Below, one piece after another: positions 32,804-43,696 of a stretch of DNA of 64,000 nt. Every line of letters begins with the position of its first letter. Position 1 is the first letter of the stretch. Below the pieces are notes generated by a model. The model saw only the letters and a program-made list of their open reading frames with translations. It was not told the origin of the DNA and searched no databases. The translations under genes and the position numbers were made by a program. The stretch is from Thermothielavioides terrestris NRRL 8126 (lineage: Eukaryota > Ascomycota > Sordariomycetes > Sordariales > Chaetomiaceae), in contig NC_016457.1 of NCBI RefSeq assembly GCF_000226115.1, forward strand, positions 8,122,001 to 8,186,000, read 5' to 3'.

Positions 32804-34255
32804 TTACTCGGCCACCCACACTGCAGCCATGCCCATGCCGGTACCGACGCACATGGAGGTCACGCCGACCTTCTTGCCCGTCCTCCTCAGCTCGTACAGC
32901 AGGGTCGACACCTGCCGCGCGCCGGTGCAGCCCAGCGGGTGGCCGAAGGCGATGGCGCCGCCCTTGGGGTTGATCTTCTCGGGGGGCAGGCCCAGCTCGT
33001 TGGCGCACCACAGGCACTGGCTGGCGAAGGCCTCGTTGATCTCGAAGATGTCGACGTCGTCCTTGGTGATGCCGGTGAGCTCGAACACCTTGGGGATGGC
33101 CTTCCAGGGCCCGATGCCCATCAGCAGCGGCGGCACGCCGACGACGGAGGCGGCGACGAACTTGCCCAGCACGGGCTGGCCCAGGCGCTCGGCGGTGGAG
33201 CGCTTCATCATGAGCACGGCGGCGGCGCCGTCGCTGACCTGGCTGGCGTTGCCGGCGTGGATGCTGCCGTCCTTGGCGAAGGCGGGGCGGATCTTGCCGA
33301 GCGACTCGGCCGTCACGCCGTCGCGGATGCCGTCGTCGCGGTCGACCACGATCTCCTTGGTCTCGCCCGACTTGGGGTCCTCGAACTTGACCTTGAGCGG
33401 CAGGATCTCCTCCTTGAACAGGCCGGCGGCCTGCGCCTTGGCGGCCTTCTGGAACGAGGCGGCGGCGAAGGCGTCCTGGCTGGCGCGCGTGATGTTGCGG
33501 TCCTTGGCCATCTGCTCCGAGAGCACGCCCATGGGCACCTTGCAATTGGCGGCCTGCGGGTGGCTCTCGAGCAGGTCCGAGAACTCGGTGACGGCGGCGG
33601 GCCCGTACTGCAGCGACATGCTCTCGACGCCGGCGCCGATGCCGACCTCGATCATGCCGGCGCGGATCTGGTTCGCGATGTCGACGCAGGCCTGCAGGCC
33701 CGACGAGCACTGCCGGTTGAGCGTGCGCACGGCCGTCGACTCGGGGAAGCCGGCGACCAGCGCGGCGGCGCGCATCTCGGTGGCGCCGCCGCCGGGGGCC
33801 AGCACAGTGCCGACGACGATATCCTCGACGAGCGCCGGGTCAATCTTGGACCGGTCGATGATGCCCTTCAGGGCGCCGGCCATGAGGTCGGCCGCATGCG
33901 TGTCCTTGAAGCCGCCCTTGCCGCCCTTGGTGATGGCTGTCCGGAGAGCTACCGTGACGACGATCTGGGAGAGAGAGAAAAGAGAGGAAGGTCAGCGGAC
34001 TGATTGACTGGGCAATACTCTCGGTCGAAACCTGCCCCGTAAGACCTACATCGTCAGGGTGTTTCTCCAGAAGCTTGGCCCTGCCGCCTGCGATGGCGCC
34101 GCCGGAGAGCTGGTTTCCCAGCTGCGAAAGCCTGTCGAGTGCTGGAGAGAATTGACTGTCAGCAATTGACGGATACAGAACGGGATCTCGTTGCTCGAAA
34201 ATAGCGTAGCCCACGATTGCGCCGAGAGAAAGAGAGAATCCTACATACCGCCCAT
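32804..34255 (-). CDS. POT1: Peroxisomal 3-ketoacyl-CoA thiolase
   Basis: Last enzyme of peroxisomal fatty-acid beta-oxidation, cleaving 3-ketoacyl-CoA with CoA to acetyl-CoA. Exons are 34255-34249 (7 nt), 34141-34050 and 33964-32804, giving 419 residues with introns of 107 and 85 bp. The N-terminus MGALDRLSQLGNQL contains a PTS2 peroxisomal signal (Arg6-Leu7-x5-Gln13-Leu14), encoded mostly by exon 2. Catalytic residues are Cys119 (NRQCSSGLQA), His375 (AFGHPLGCTG) and Cys405 (SMCVGTGMGMA). ESMSLQYG and EINEAFASQC are also family motifs. The PTS2, rather than a C-terminal tripeptide, means Pex7-dependent import is expected. A long open frame antisense to exon 3 is a GC-bias shadow. Confidence 0.95.
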
Positions 34256-35129
34256 CGTGGGAATTTCTTGTATGGGGCAATGCGATGTACAAAACAAAGT
34301 CAACGAGGAAGAAAGGAGTCAGGAAGGAGACAAAGTCTGGCAGCAGTTGAGATGGTCCGAGAAATGGGGATCGAAACGAACTCTCCGGGCCGTTTATAAA
34401 CGGAACGACACGATTCCACACCCGGTTGCGATTACCTCGGAGCGGCGGCTCTTGGATCCATGCATGCTGCCTCTGACCCAACGAGTCGCGTTGAACCCGC
34501 CGGCGGCGGCGGCCTGCCAGGTGATGTCAGAAAGGGCCGAGGCATTGCCGCATGTGGCTTAGCGCCGGTTATGGCACTGTCTGCACTGGCTGCAGCGTTT
34601 CACATGCCCGTCTTAGCAGGCATGGCCGCCTGCCTACGCAGTCCCACGAATAGTAATCCTCAATCGCCGTTTCATGGTTTTCCTTCCCTCTTTGCATGAC
34701 ATACTGTGGTACAGTGAATATGATATCGGATTTTCGTCCTGGAACCCCCGCATGCGAACATGCGTTGTCCGGAGCCCTGGGACTTACAAATCGAGTGAAT
34801 CAGGGGCCGTGGAGTCTCTTGCCACCGACCCGTGGAAACTGCCCGGGCGTTTAACTAAACGGGCCCGGGCACCCTGGGGCACCCCGCTTAGCAACGGCTT
34901 GAAATAGGGAGGGCTCTGGATTCATGGTACAAGTTGGCGGCTCTGCAAGTCTGCTTGCATGCGGAATCTGGCTGTTCGCAACGCAGACCAACCTGAAATT
35001 TCTTGGACTGGATGCTAACTACGGAATAATCAAGTGAGATATCCAACGGAATGCAGGAACCAGCCCGGCCAAGCCAAAGCCGACCCCCAGTTCACCAAGC
35101 ATAATCCGTACTACACAACACAAGACCGC
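34256..35129. other. Intergenic region: thiolase promoter and FBP1 3' region
   Basis: These 874 bp lie between two minus-strand genes. They contain an ATTCCG-related ACGGAATAA (about 35021-35029) and ATCCGTACT (35105-35113). There is no coding feature. Confidence 0.6.
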
Positions 35130-36338
35130 TCACTTTTTGTGAAATGCCTTGACCTTCTCGACCTCGTCATAGCTGCCCATGAAAAGGCCCGACTTGTCGT
35201 GGATATGCTCGGGCACGACCTCCAGCATCCGCCTCATGTTGCTGTCGACAGCTTGGCCACCGGCTAGACACAGCAGGGCATTGGTGTTAGTGTTAAGCTA
35301 AACTGCGGGATGGAAACCAGAGGGGGGGAAAGGTGGTTCAAGCTCTCACCATTCTCAAACACCATGGCCATGGGCGCGCACTCGTACAGGATGCGCAGCT
35401 TGCCCTTGGGGCTCTTCTTGTCGGCCGGGTAGGCAAAGATGCCGCCGTACAGCAGGGTGCGGTAGGCGTCGGCGACCATGCTGCCGATGTAGCGGGCGCT
35501 GTACGGCTTGCCGCCCTCGGGGGCCTCCTTGAGCGAGTTGAAGTAGGCCTTGACGTGGTCCTCCCAGTAGAGCGAGTTGCCCTCGTTGACCGAGTAGATG
35601 GCCCGGCTGCGGGGCAGCCGCATGTTGGGGTGCGTCAGGATGAACTCGCCCAGGCCCGTGTCGAGCGTGAAGCCGTTGACGCTGCCGCCCTTCATGGTGA
35701 TGACCAGCTGCGCGGACGCGCCGTACATGGTGAAGCCCGCGGCCACCAGCTCCGTGCCGGGCTTGAGGATGTCCTCCTTGGTGCCCCGCGACCCCTCGGC
35801 CAGCTTGTGGATGCCGAAGATGGTGCCCACCGACACGCCCGCGTCCAGGTTGGAGCTGCCGTCGATCGGGTCGCACGCCACCGCGTACCGCGCGTGCGCG
35901 CTGTCCCGGAAGAAGATGATGTCCTCCTCCTCCTCCGACACGAGCAGCGCGCACTTCCCGCTCGACCGCATCGCCTCGATGAACAGGTCGTTCGAGATGA
36001 CGTCCAGCTTCTTCTGCTCGTCGCCCGTCGTGTTGGACGAGCCCGCCAGCCCGGTCAGGTTGACGAGCGTCGCCCGCCGGATGTAGTAGGCGATCGACTT
36101 GAACGAGAACTGGAGCGCATGGCAGAGAAGGCTGGACAGCGCGGCGTGTCAGCGCGGGTAGGTTCCCTCCCCAATTGGATTTGGGAAATGAAGGGGTTTG
36201 GGGGGGCATGACATACGTGAAGTCTCCCGTGGCCTCCTTGTGCTTTACTTGCTCCTCGGTGAGGAACCGTGTGAGGGTGACGATGTGGGTGTTAACCTTC
36301 TCCGTCTCGGCCTCGCCGGTCCCGTTTACTGCTACCAT
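35130..36338 (-). CDS. FBP1: Fructose-1,6-bisphosphatase
   Basis: Gluconeogenic enzyme hydrolysing fructose 1,6-bisphosphate to fructose 6-phosphate in the cytosol. Exons are 36338-36217, 36131-35350 and 35263-35130, giving 345 residues with introns of 85 and 86 bp. The start is MVAVNGTGEAETEKVNTHIV, followed by TLTRFLTEEQVKHKEATGDF. The metal-binding signature is CDPIDGSSNLDAG with Asp128 and Asp131. GFTLDTGLGEFILTHPN, YIGSMVADAYRTLLYGGIF and YECAPMAMVFENAGGQA are the substrate and allosteric core motifs. The end is HDKSGLFMGSYDEVEKVK followed by AFHKK. Length and motifs match fungal FBPases. The gene is expected to be glucose-repressed and shares the carbon-starvation theme with the thiolase next to it. 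Confidence 0.96.
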
Positions 36339-38465
36339 TGTGGCGTTGGGTGTATGGACGTGTGTCGAATTCTCCTCCTATCCGTTGGATATGTTCGGTG
36401 GCTCTCGAATCAGAGAGGACAGAGCTTCGGTTTCCGGAGTCTTGCAGGGCTAGCTAGCAACCGGTACGCACCGGACGGCGTAGTAAATACCAAGTAAAGC
36501 GGCGGTTGTTTGAATCAAAGAGGAAGGAGGATGGCATGCACGGGAACCCAGAAGGAAGACCCAAGATAAACCAGATGGATGTCGTCAAGTGGGGAACGAA
36601 GGATCAAGTCACAGCCGAAGGAGGAGGAACCAAAGCTCGAGACAATGGGATCAACCGAACTTATCTGCCTCTCACAGCTCAGGACAGGGCAGTAGGAGTG
36701 TCCGTTACCCGGGCGGCACCGATGTACTGCAGTGTAAGTATTCCGTACACCCGTACCGTCCAGACATCTTGTGTTGCAATCGGCAGACAGCCTGCCCTGC
36801 GTTAGTTAGCGAGTGGGAATCTTCCGTCCATACAAGACCCGACCCTCTTGCTCCCGCAAGTGCCTGGGTGCGAAGTCACCAGCAAGTACTTCTGCGGTCC
36901 GCTTCTCGGGTTACTTCTGCCCGCGGGAGAGCTCCCCTCCTCGGCCGGCGTCGGCAGACGCACGGCTAATGGAGGCGTCTGGCGGGGAGGTGCGGGGCGG
37001 GTTTAGTGTCTGACATCAGAACCTCCATCTCCAATCTCCAATTCGCGGCAGGAAGGAAACAGACAGACAGCAAACCGAGACTTCACATTGCCGCCGCCAG
37101 CGACTTGTCTCTTTGCATATCCCGTTCGCCTTCATCAACTTCATCTCTGGAGATGCATGTGTGCTCCCCGCAGACACCAGCGATAGCATCTCCGGGCAAG
37201 AGGACTTGTCCAGAGGTGCGGATACACAGTAGAACGTGAACCCCCCGGCCCCCAGATCCCGAAAGAGGATTTCCCGGGATGTTTTGCGCTTTGTCCCGGC
37301 AAGGGACCCGCAGGCCTGCACCCGGCATTTCTTGGCCTTCGAAGTCCAGCCCCAGCCACGCGGCCCCAGCTGGGGAAATGCACGAATCGGCCGTCTTCGC
37401 GGTCCATTCGCCCATCGCCCTTTGTCCACAGCCCAAGGCAGATGACATGATCACCTGGGTCAAGCCTCGCGTTCCTGACTGGCATCCTCCGTCCTGGGGT
37501 CATTGCTTCGACTGGTTTCACAATACACTAGTCACTGGCTGGCCTCGTGACTTTCGACCTTTTTTTTCCCCACGGGGTAAAAACTCTGGCCAGTCCTGGA
37601 ATTGGGGTTGCGGTTGGGGTTGACTAACATCAGTGTCAAGTGGACAGTGAAAGCCTCGTATTAGTTAAACCCTAACCCTGTAGAAGTGACGTCATGAGAG
37701 TTGAGAGCTTGTCAACATGAGCGTATCAACTCTTGTTGGAATTCCAGCGGCCCGGCCGTCATGGGAGAAGGTGTCGTGCAAGCGGATGAACTGAGAGGAA
37801 GCGTACGTGAAGCGTGCGTGCACCAGGATCAGGGCAGCTTGCATCGCAGTGTTTGCAGTTGGAGAAATCACAACAGTAGTGAGGAGAGGGACTTGCTCAC
37901 CCGGCCCGAGAGCCCGGCTGGGCTGGCGAGGCTGAGTGTGAGAAGACAAGCCAGGCGAACGAGAAGATGGTTGAAAAGATGAGCATGGCGTGAGAAGTGA
38001 TGGCGTGAGTTGAAGCAAGTTCTTGTTGTTCCTGTGGTGAGGGACCAAGGTTGGGCAGAAGAGGAGAAGCCGAGAAGGCACTCTGGGGTGGCCGGCTTCA
38101 TAGCTTGCTGCGCGCTCTTCCTCGAGCTCCTGGTCTGAATGGCTTCATCCTTCTTACCTCGATGGTCAACGATGGGTGAAGATCACAACCTATCCGCCTG
38201 TTCTAGCCCGCATGTGTGACTCTGGACGGCACGTAAGAGTCTGTGATCAAGTCCGAGCCGTTCACCTGCGCGTCCGAGACTGCACGTAACTCGCAAGCTC
38301 CGCGATCCCGTAAGCAGAGGTGACAGCAAGGTGATATCAAGCCGTCACCGGAGAAAAATCATATCGACCTAAATATACTCCGGATCTATGCCAGGGCCTC
38401 TATGCATGAGCGTTTTCTCAACAGTATGGCTCTATCCATTCCCACAATGCTCTTTATTGCCGCTC
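36339..38465. other. Intergenic region with telomere-like box
   Basis: This 2.1-kb gap lies upstream of FBP1 and downstream of the F-box gene. It holds an ATTCCGTACA motif (36741) and an AAACCCTAACCCTG telomere-like stretch (37667-37680). A GTGACGTCATGAG palindrome (CRE/ATF core TGACGTCA) is at 37686-37698. No gene was seen. Confidence 0.6.
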
Positions 38466-40401
38466 TCATGAGAGGATTAGCCTGAAATCCGTCTCCTGCT
38501 GGTACCCGATATCCAGCCGATGGCGCTTCTGCAACCGCCCACCGCCTGCCGTCCACTCCCGCGGGCCGCGGTAGCGCAGCAAATTGGGCAGCACAATGGA
38601 CCGGTCGTTCCCCTTAAACGAATACCCGTCGCCGGTCTCCATCAGCGCGGGGACGGCCGGCCTGGTCCAGTAGCCGCTGCCGGAGGGCGGCGGCGCCCTC
38701 CAGTCGGGGAAGCCGAAGTTGGGGTCCACGACGACGGCGCGCTCGGGCGCGTAGCTGTCGGGCGTCTGCTCGAGGCAGGCCTCGACGACGGCGCCCGAGA
38801 CGCCGACGTAGAAGTGGGGCGACACGTCGGACGCCCGCGCGAGCGACCAGACGGCGGTGGTCCGGCGGTAGAAGTCGACCCACTGCGAGAGGAAGAACTT
38901 GGCGTTCGGCCGGTGGTAGAGCTCCGCCGAGAGCGCGTGCCAGTGGCAGGGCAGGCCCCGCACGTGGTCGCAACGCGCGCGGCCCTGGGCTGCGGTGCTG
39001 GGCGGTTTCAGAAAGGGCTGGTGCGGTTTTGGAAACGGGCTGCCGCCGTAGCATGGGAGTCCCGCCGTGTGGTGGTAGCTCCTGGGCCACCGGAAGTCGA
39101 ACACCTCGATGGCGAGCCCGGTGCCTCCCGCGACGAAGCGTTCGGTGCCGTACGCCATGAGCGTTTCCGTGTTGGACCCCGGATCTACGTTGTTCTGGTA
39201 GACGGCGTCGAATGCCGAGGGGGTCCGAAGGTCCTGAAGTCTTTGCGTGAATCGCGTTAACTCAGGGGAACACATCCCCGGCCGGCATGTTGGGCTCCAC
39301 ATACCGTATGGTACCGTCTCTCCAGGCGCTGAGAAGCAAGCTCGTGCCTCGCCGGGCGCCTGGATGGAGATAGACGGGTTCCAGTGAGTTCGGGGCGATT
39401 GTCCGGTCATAACTGATGTTGAACTCCCTCGCCACTCGCTCGCTCTTCGCAGCTGCATGGAGGGACCAGCCAGCGGGGCTCAGAGACAGGTAGCGAAGGG
39501 GATCTTTGGAGCACACAAGTGCAAGGGCTATCGATGCACCCTGCTCCATCCACCTGGCGCGGCCCAGTTTCGCCGAGCTAGATGTCAACGCATCGTCCTT
39601 CAAGTCGTAGATCGTCACAGGGGCTGTGTCCATGGGGTCCCCTTCCGGCAGTTCGTAGATCCGGACGCTGGATTCCGCTGCAGCGGCGAGCAGCCTGCTG
39701 CCGCCAGTGTCGAGGACATCGAGTGAATTGATCGTCTCCCGAGCGGATGCTCGGTGCGAGTCAAAATCTGGATTGGCGGCCGCTCCAAACTGAGCGATGC
39801 ACTCGCCGAAGCGGGCCGGGTCAGCCGAGAGAAGAGAGAGCTGGCCGTTGTACCGTCCCGTGATCAATGCTAATCCCCCGCCGTACGCGACGATCTTGAT
39901 GGTCTTGATGTCGTCATAACCGGCGCGGAGGCCGAGATCCTCGCCGTCGAGCCGATGCCACGAGGTCTGCGAAGCCCGGCCGGGTCCTCGGCGCTGCCGG
40001 TACCGGGCGACGACGTCTTCCCCGGCTCCCCATACCACAAGCTCCTGCTGGCTGGCCGGGTCGAAGTGGGCATCAATAACCGACATGAAGTCCCCACTGC
40101 GCGCCGCCCGCATGGGATGAGGGATGATGGCCTGGAACTGCAGCGACCGTCTATCCCAGCACCGGCTCTGCCACGTCATAGACTCGGCCACCTGCTGCCA
40201 GGAGAGGTGGCCGGTGGCCGGAGCTGGGGCTGAAAGAGACGGAAATCGGTTCCTGACGAAGATGCGCCAGCCATCGCGCTGGACCAGGTGGTGCAGCCTC
40301 CGGCAAGTCCGGCTCAGCGCGCTTACGGACCGGGCGCTGTCCAAGTAAACAAGGACGAGGAAGAGGATGTCGTCGGGCAGGCTTGTGAGTAAATGTGTCA
40401 T
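38466..40401 (-). CDS. F-box protein with WD-like C-terminal region
   Basis: Probable substrate-recognition subunit of an SCF ubiquitin ligase. Exons are 40401-39305 and 39240-38466, giving 623 residues; the 64-bp intron has a GTATGT donor and a GTTAAC branch-like site. The N-terminal F-box is at about 6-48 (LTSLPDDILFLVLVYLDSA, then SALSRTCRRLHHLVQRDGW). The rest looks like a repeat propeller: WGAGEDVVARYRQR, ITGRYNGQLSLLSAD, AAAESSVRIYELPEGDPMD and LLLSAWRDGTIRLQDLR. This is followed by a long region that includes DFRWPRSYHHT, FYRRTTAVWSLARASD and RSIVLPNLLRYRG. I cannot name the substrate. It shares a 349-bp promoter region with the divergent P450 gene. Confidence 0.85.
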
Positions 40402-40750
40402 CCTATGTGTTGGGTGTTTTGTTGCGTTGATCTATCATGCACACTGACTGTTGTGGTATAATGATGAGGCTGCGTATTATTATGTTCCACTGGTCCTGGT
40501 ATTGGCTGTTTGATACAGCGGGACGGTCCGTTTTCTTCAGGCGTGCTAACCGCCAATGGCAGCAAGGTGGCGCTGAAAAAAACACGCAGGTCGTTGCCTG
40601 GTTGGCATCCAGATGGTTACCGTATACACTCAAGCTCTCCTTTACCCCGCAACGCCAACCGTCGACCTCAATCAGCGTTGGACCTGGGATGCCGGCATGG
40701 ACGCTCCGCTCCAGTCTCTTCACAGATTTGTAGCGCTAAAGAGATCAGAA
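40402..40750. other. Divergent promoter shared by F-box and P450 genes
   Basis: This 349-bp region lies between two divergently transcribed genes. Upstream in-frame ATGs for the P450 at 40613 and 40697 fall inside it. No other feature was seen. Confidence 0.55.
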
Positions 40751-42477
40751 ATGATTGCTAGCAACGGCTGGGCAAGCGCGGCGGCCGCTGCAATCTTCGT
40801 GTTTCTTTCTTATCGGTACCTCGTCTATCCTGCCCTGCTTTCGCCCCTCTCCCGGATCCCCAGTGCGCATTGGTCCGCACCCTTCTCTCGCCTCTGGATT
40901 CTATGGATCCGCTTCGCACGCCGGGAGAACAGGACGCTCCTCAGTGCTCACCGCCGGCTTGGGCCTGTCGTGCGCGTTGGCCCTTATGAGCTGAGCATCA
41001 ATGACACTGACAGCGTCCGCACTGTCTACCAGGGCGGCTTTGAGAAGCCCGCTTGGTACTCGGTGTTTGACAACTATGGGTACGGCGCCAGGCCCGAACC
41101 CGGACTGCATGCTTGGCATTCTGCTCACACGCACCGCGTCTAAAGCGTCCCCTGCATGTTCTCGGCCCGTCCCGCAGCTGAGCATTCTGCACGCAAGCGG
41201 CTAATATCCCGCGTGTACTCCAAATCGTACATCCAATCGTGCGCCGCCGCATCGGCCCAGGGCCGGGCGATTCTCTATGAAAGACTGCTACCAATCCTGA
41301 AGGATTCGGTGGCCGAAGCCGAGGCGCCCCATGGGATTGACGTCTTCTCCATCTTCATGGCGGCAACCATGGATTTCATCGCGTCGTACATCTTTGGCCT
41401 CGGCAATGGTACCGACTTCTTGGGCGACAAGGCATACCGGGAGCATTTTCTTGAGCTGTACAGGGCCCGTAACGATTACGGGTACTACGATCAGGAAATG
41501 CCCCGGCTCACCCGGTTCTGCCGGAGGATCGGCATCCCGTTGTGTCCGAGATGGGTGGATGGCGCTAATCAGGAGTTGGGGGCCTGGTGTCGGGGCCTTT
41601 GTGACAAGATGGAGCAGCTCCGGCACGCTGGAGTTCGGCCTATCCCAGGTACCCCTGATGAACCAGTTGTCTGGAGCGCGGTGGCGGATGGCTTGGCAAA
41701 CGAGCAAGCGAAAAACGGGCGGGCCTCCGTCCTGTACTCCACCGCGCTCTCTAATGTCCAGCTATCTGTTGCTTCCGAGCTCTTCGACCACGTGCTGGCC
41801 GGCCAGGAGACCGCCGGCTTGGCCCTGACCTACCTGACATGGCGGCTGTCCCAGTCGCTAGATCTGCAGAACCGGCTCCGAGCAGAGCTCCTTACCCTTC
41901 GTCCCAACATGCAACTGGCTAGAGATGGGACACCATCGATGCCGGATCTCAAGCAACTGGACAGTCTTCCGCTGCTTCATGCCGTCCTCATGGAGACCCT
42001 CCGCCTTCACGCACCGATACCGGGGCCCCAACCCCGGCAAACTCCGGAGGCGGGCTGCCATATCGGCTCCTACCACGTGCCCGGCGGTGTCAGGATAGCC
42101 GCCCTGGCGTATACACTGCACCGCGACGAATCTATCTTCCCGGAGCCGGAGAAATGGGACCCTGATCGGTGGCTGCCCTCCCGTACTGACCCAGAGGACC
42201 TGAGGCGGCGGAACCAGCAGTTCTGGGCCTTCAGCTCCGGGGGCAGGATGTGCATTGGATCTAATTTCGCCATGCACGGTGAGGCCGAGTCCGGTTTCGC
42301 TCTTGAATATAGATGGCTGACGACGCTGCTCCAGAGATGAAGCTGATCATTACTGCCATTTACTCGAACTACACGAGCCACATTGTCGACGACGAAGGCC
42401 TGGAGGCCCAGTCGGATGGCTACACTGGCAGACCCGGCAGAGAGCGCTTGTTCCTCCGTTTTGAGAATGTGGTCTGA
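40751..42477 (+). CDS. Cytochrome P450 monooxygenase
   Basis: ER-anchored heme monooxygenase of a fungal secondary-metabolism or xenobiotic type; the substrate is unknown. Exons are 40751-41079, 41146-42278 and 42335-42477, giving 534 residues with introns of 66 and 56 bp. I chose the ATG at 40751 because it places the membrane anchor (ASAAAAAIFVFLSYRYLVYP) near the N-terminus; ATGs at 40613 and 40697 are in frame and possible. Joining exons 1 and 2 gives a family-typical FDNYG...CMFSAR stretch followed by KRLISRVYSKS. The I-helix is AGQETAGLALTYL, the K-helix is E393-TL-R396, and the heme loop FSSGGRMCIG carries the axial Cys479. The last intron splits the sequence directly after that loop. 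Motifs are intact, so it is predicted active. Confidence 0.92.
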
Positions 42478-43696
42478 GTGCTCGTCAGCACGAACGTTCT
42501 AGACCGGAAGACGTCCCTGGAGTCCTTATCGACCGGGGAACTCAACGGAGCAGTGGTGGGACACGTACAACACATACCACGTGCCGTCGCTAGCTTGTGG
42601 GACTGGCGTCTCTCAAACACCGACGCCGACAACACGAACTAGTGTACACGACTCCGTATGCAATGCATAGTGTAAGGGTACAGTTCCAGATCGTCTCCAC
42701 CCCGTGGCCCACCACCAAAATGTCGATGACGTTTCTTCCTCAATTCGAGGAGCACATGCCAGGCAAAGATCTTTGCCTCAATAGCCCCGCGATGCCAAGC
42801 CGGCGCCACGTTCTCGGCTGCATTAGCGCCAAAGCTTGTTTGGCAAGGGTCTGAAGGTCTGAAGCCAGTCGGCTGACCTCGGTAGCCCTCGTGCGCAGTC
42901 GCAGCCAATCAAGGAGAAGCAATCCGCATCGCTTCCTGCAAGGCAGAGACAGCTACTTGCCTAAAACGGCAGGAGGATCCAGTATGGAATCGGGCACTTT
43001 CGCGGCGACCAACTGCCACGCTCTGCCTCTGCCATGCAGCTGGCTGCACCTCCGCTGCAACGAAGTTGGCCCGATTGTCGGGCTCACCGAGGGAGCAGAG
43101 TGTGTTGCATCCACTCCACTCTGCACACTACAGTGGTACGGAGATCCCGAGTGGTGTCAAAACAAAGGATCCTGAGCGAACACCCCGCAGAACTGAAGTT
43201 CCCCCACGCCTCAACTTTCCCTGATATGGAGGCCGTAAACTGAAAAACTTTTTCTCTTCCAAACCTGTATATATCTCCCCAACTGTGACGTGAGACTGTG
43301 ACGCCCACCAGCTTGCCTGGTCCTGCAAGTAATCCATCGGCTCACACACTCGCAGGGTCGTGACGTCTTGGGTTTACCTTTTCTTCTCCCCCCGCAACGC
43401 ATCCGCATCTGCATGCGCCTAGCCTAACTGCGGCACACGCGCAGGAATAGCGCGAAGATTCACCGTCGCTACTCGGAGCGTATTCTCATCTTTTGTTTGA
43501 GTCCCAGTCTCTGCAGGGTGGGGGCTTTAAATTCCATATAAGCTCTTCCCTCCCGCGCTCTGGTCCTCCCTTCGTGTACATTCCGCGTACCGAACATACA
43601 CCAACCTGCTTCTCGAGTCGACACACATTCACTCCATCTCTCGATCCGCGGATGCGACCCGACATCCTGACTCAAACACATCGCTCCATTGCAGCC
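42478..43696. other. Intergenic region between P450 and GIT1-like genes
   Basis: These 1.2 kb between two plus-strand genes include the presumed GIT1-like promoter with a TGTATATATCTCC TATA-like element (43266-43278). No gene was seen. Confidence 0.55.

Noticed and set aside
32829..34007. 392-codon open frame on the plus strand antisense to thiolase
   Set aside because: It mirrors the conserved thiolase exons on the other strand; high GC at third positions keeps antisense frames open. No domain was seen.
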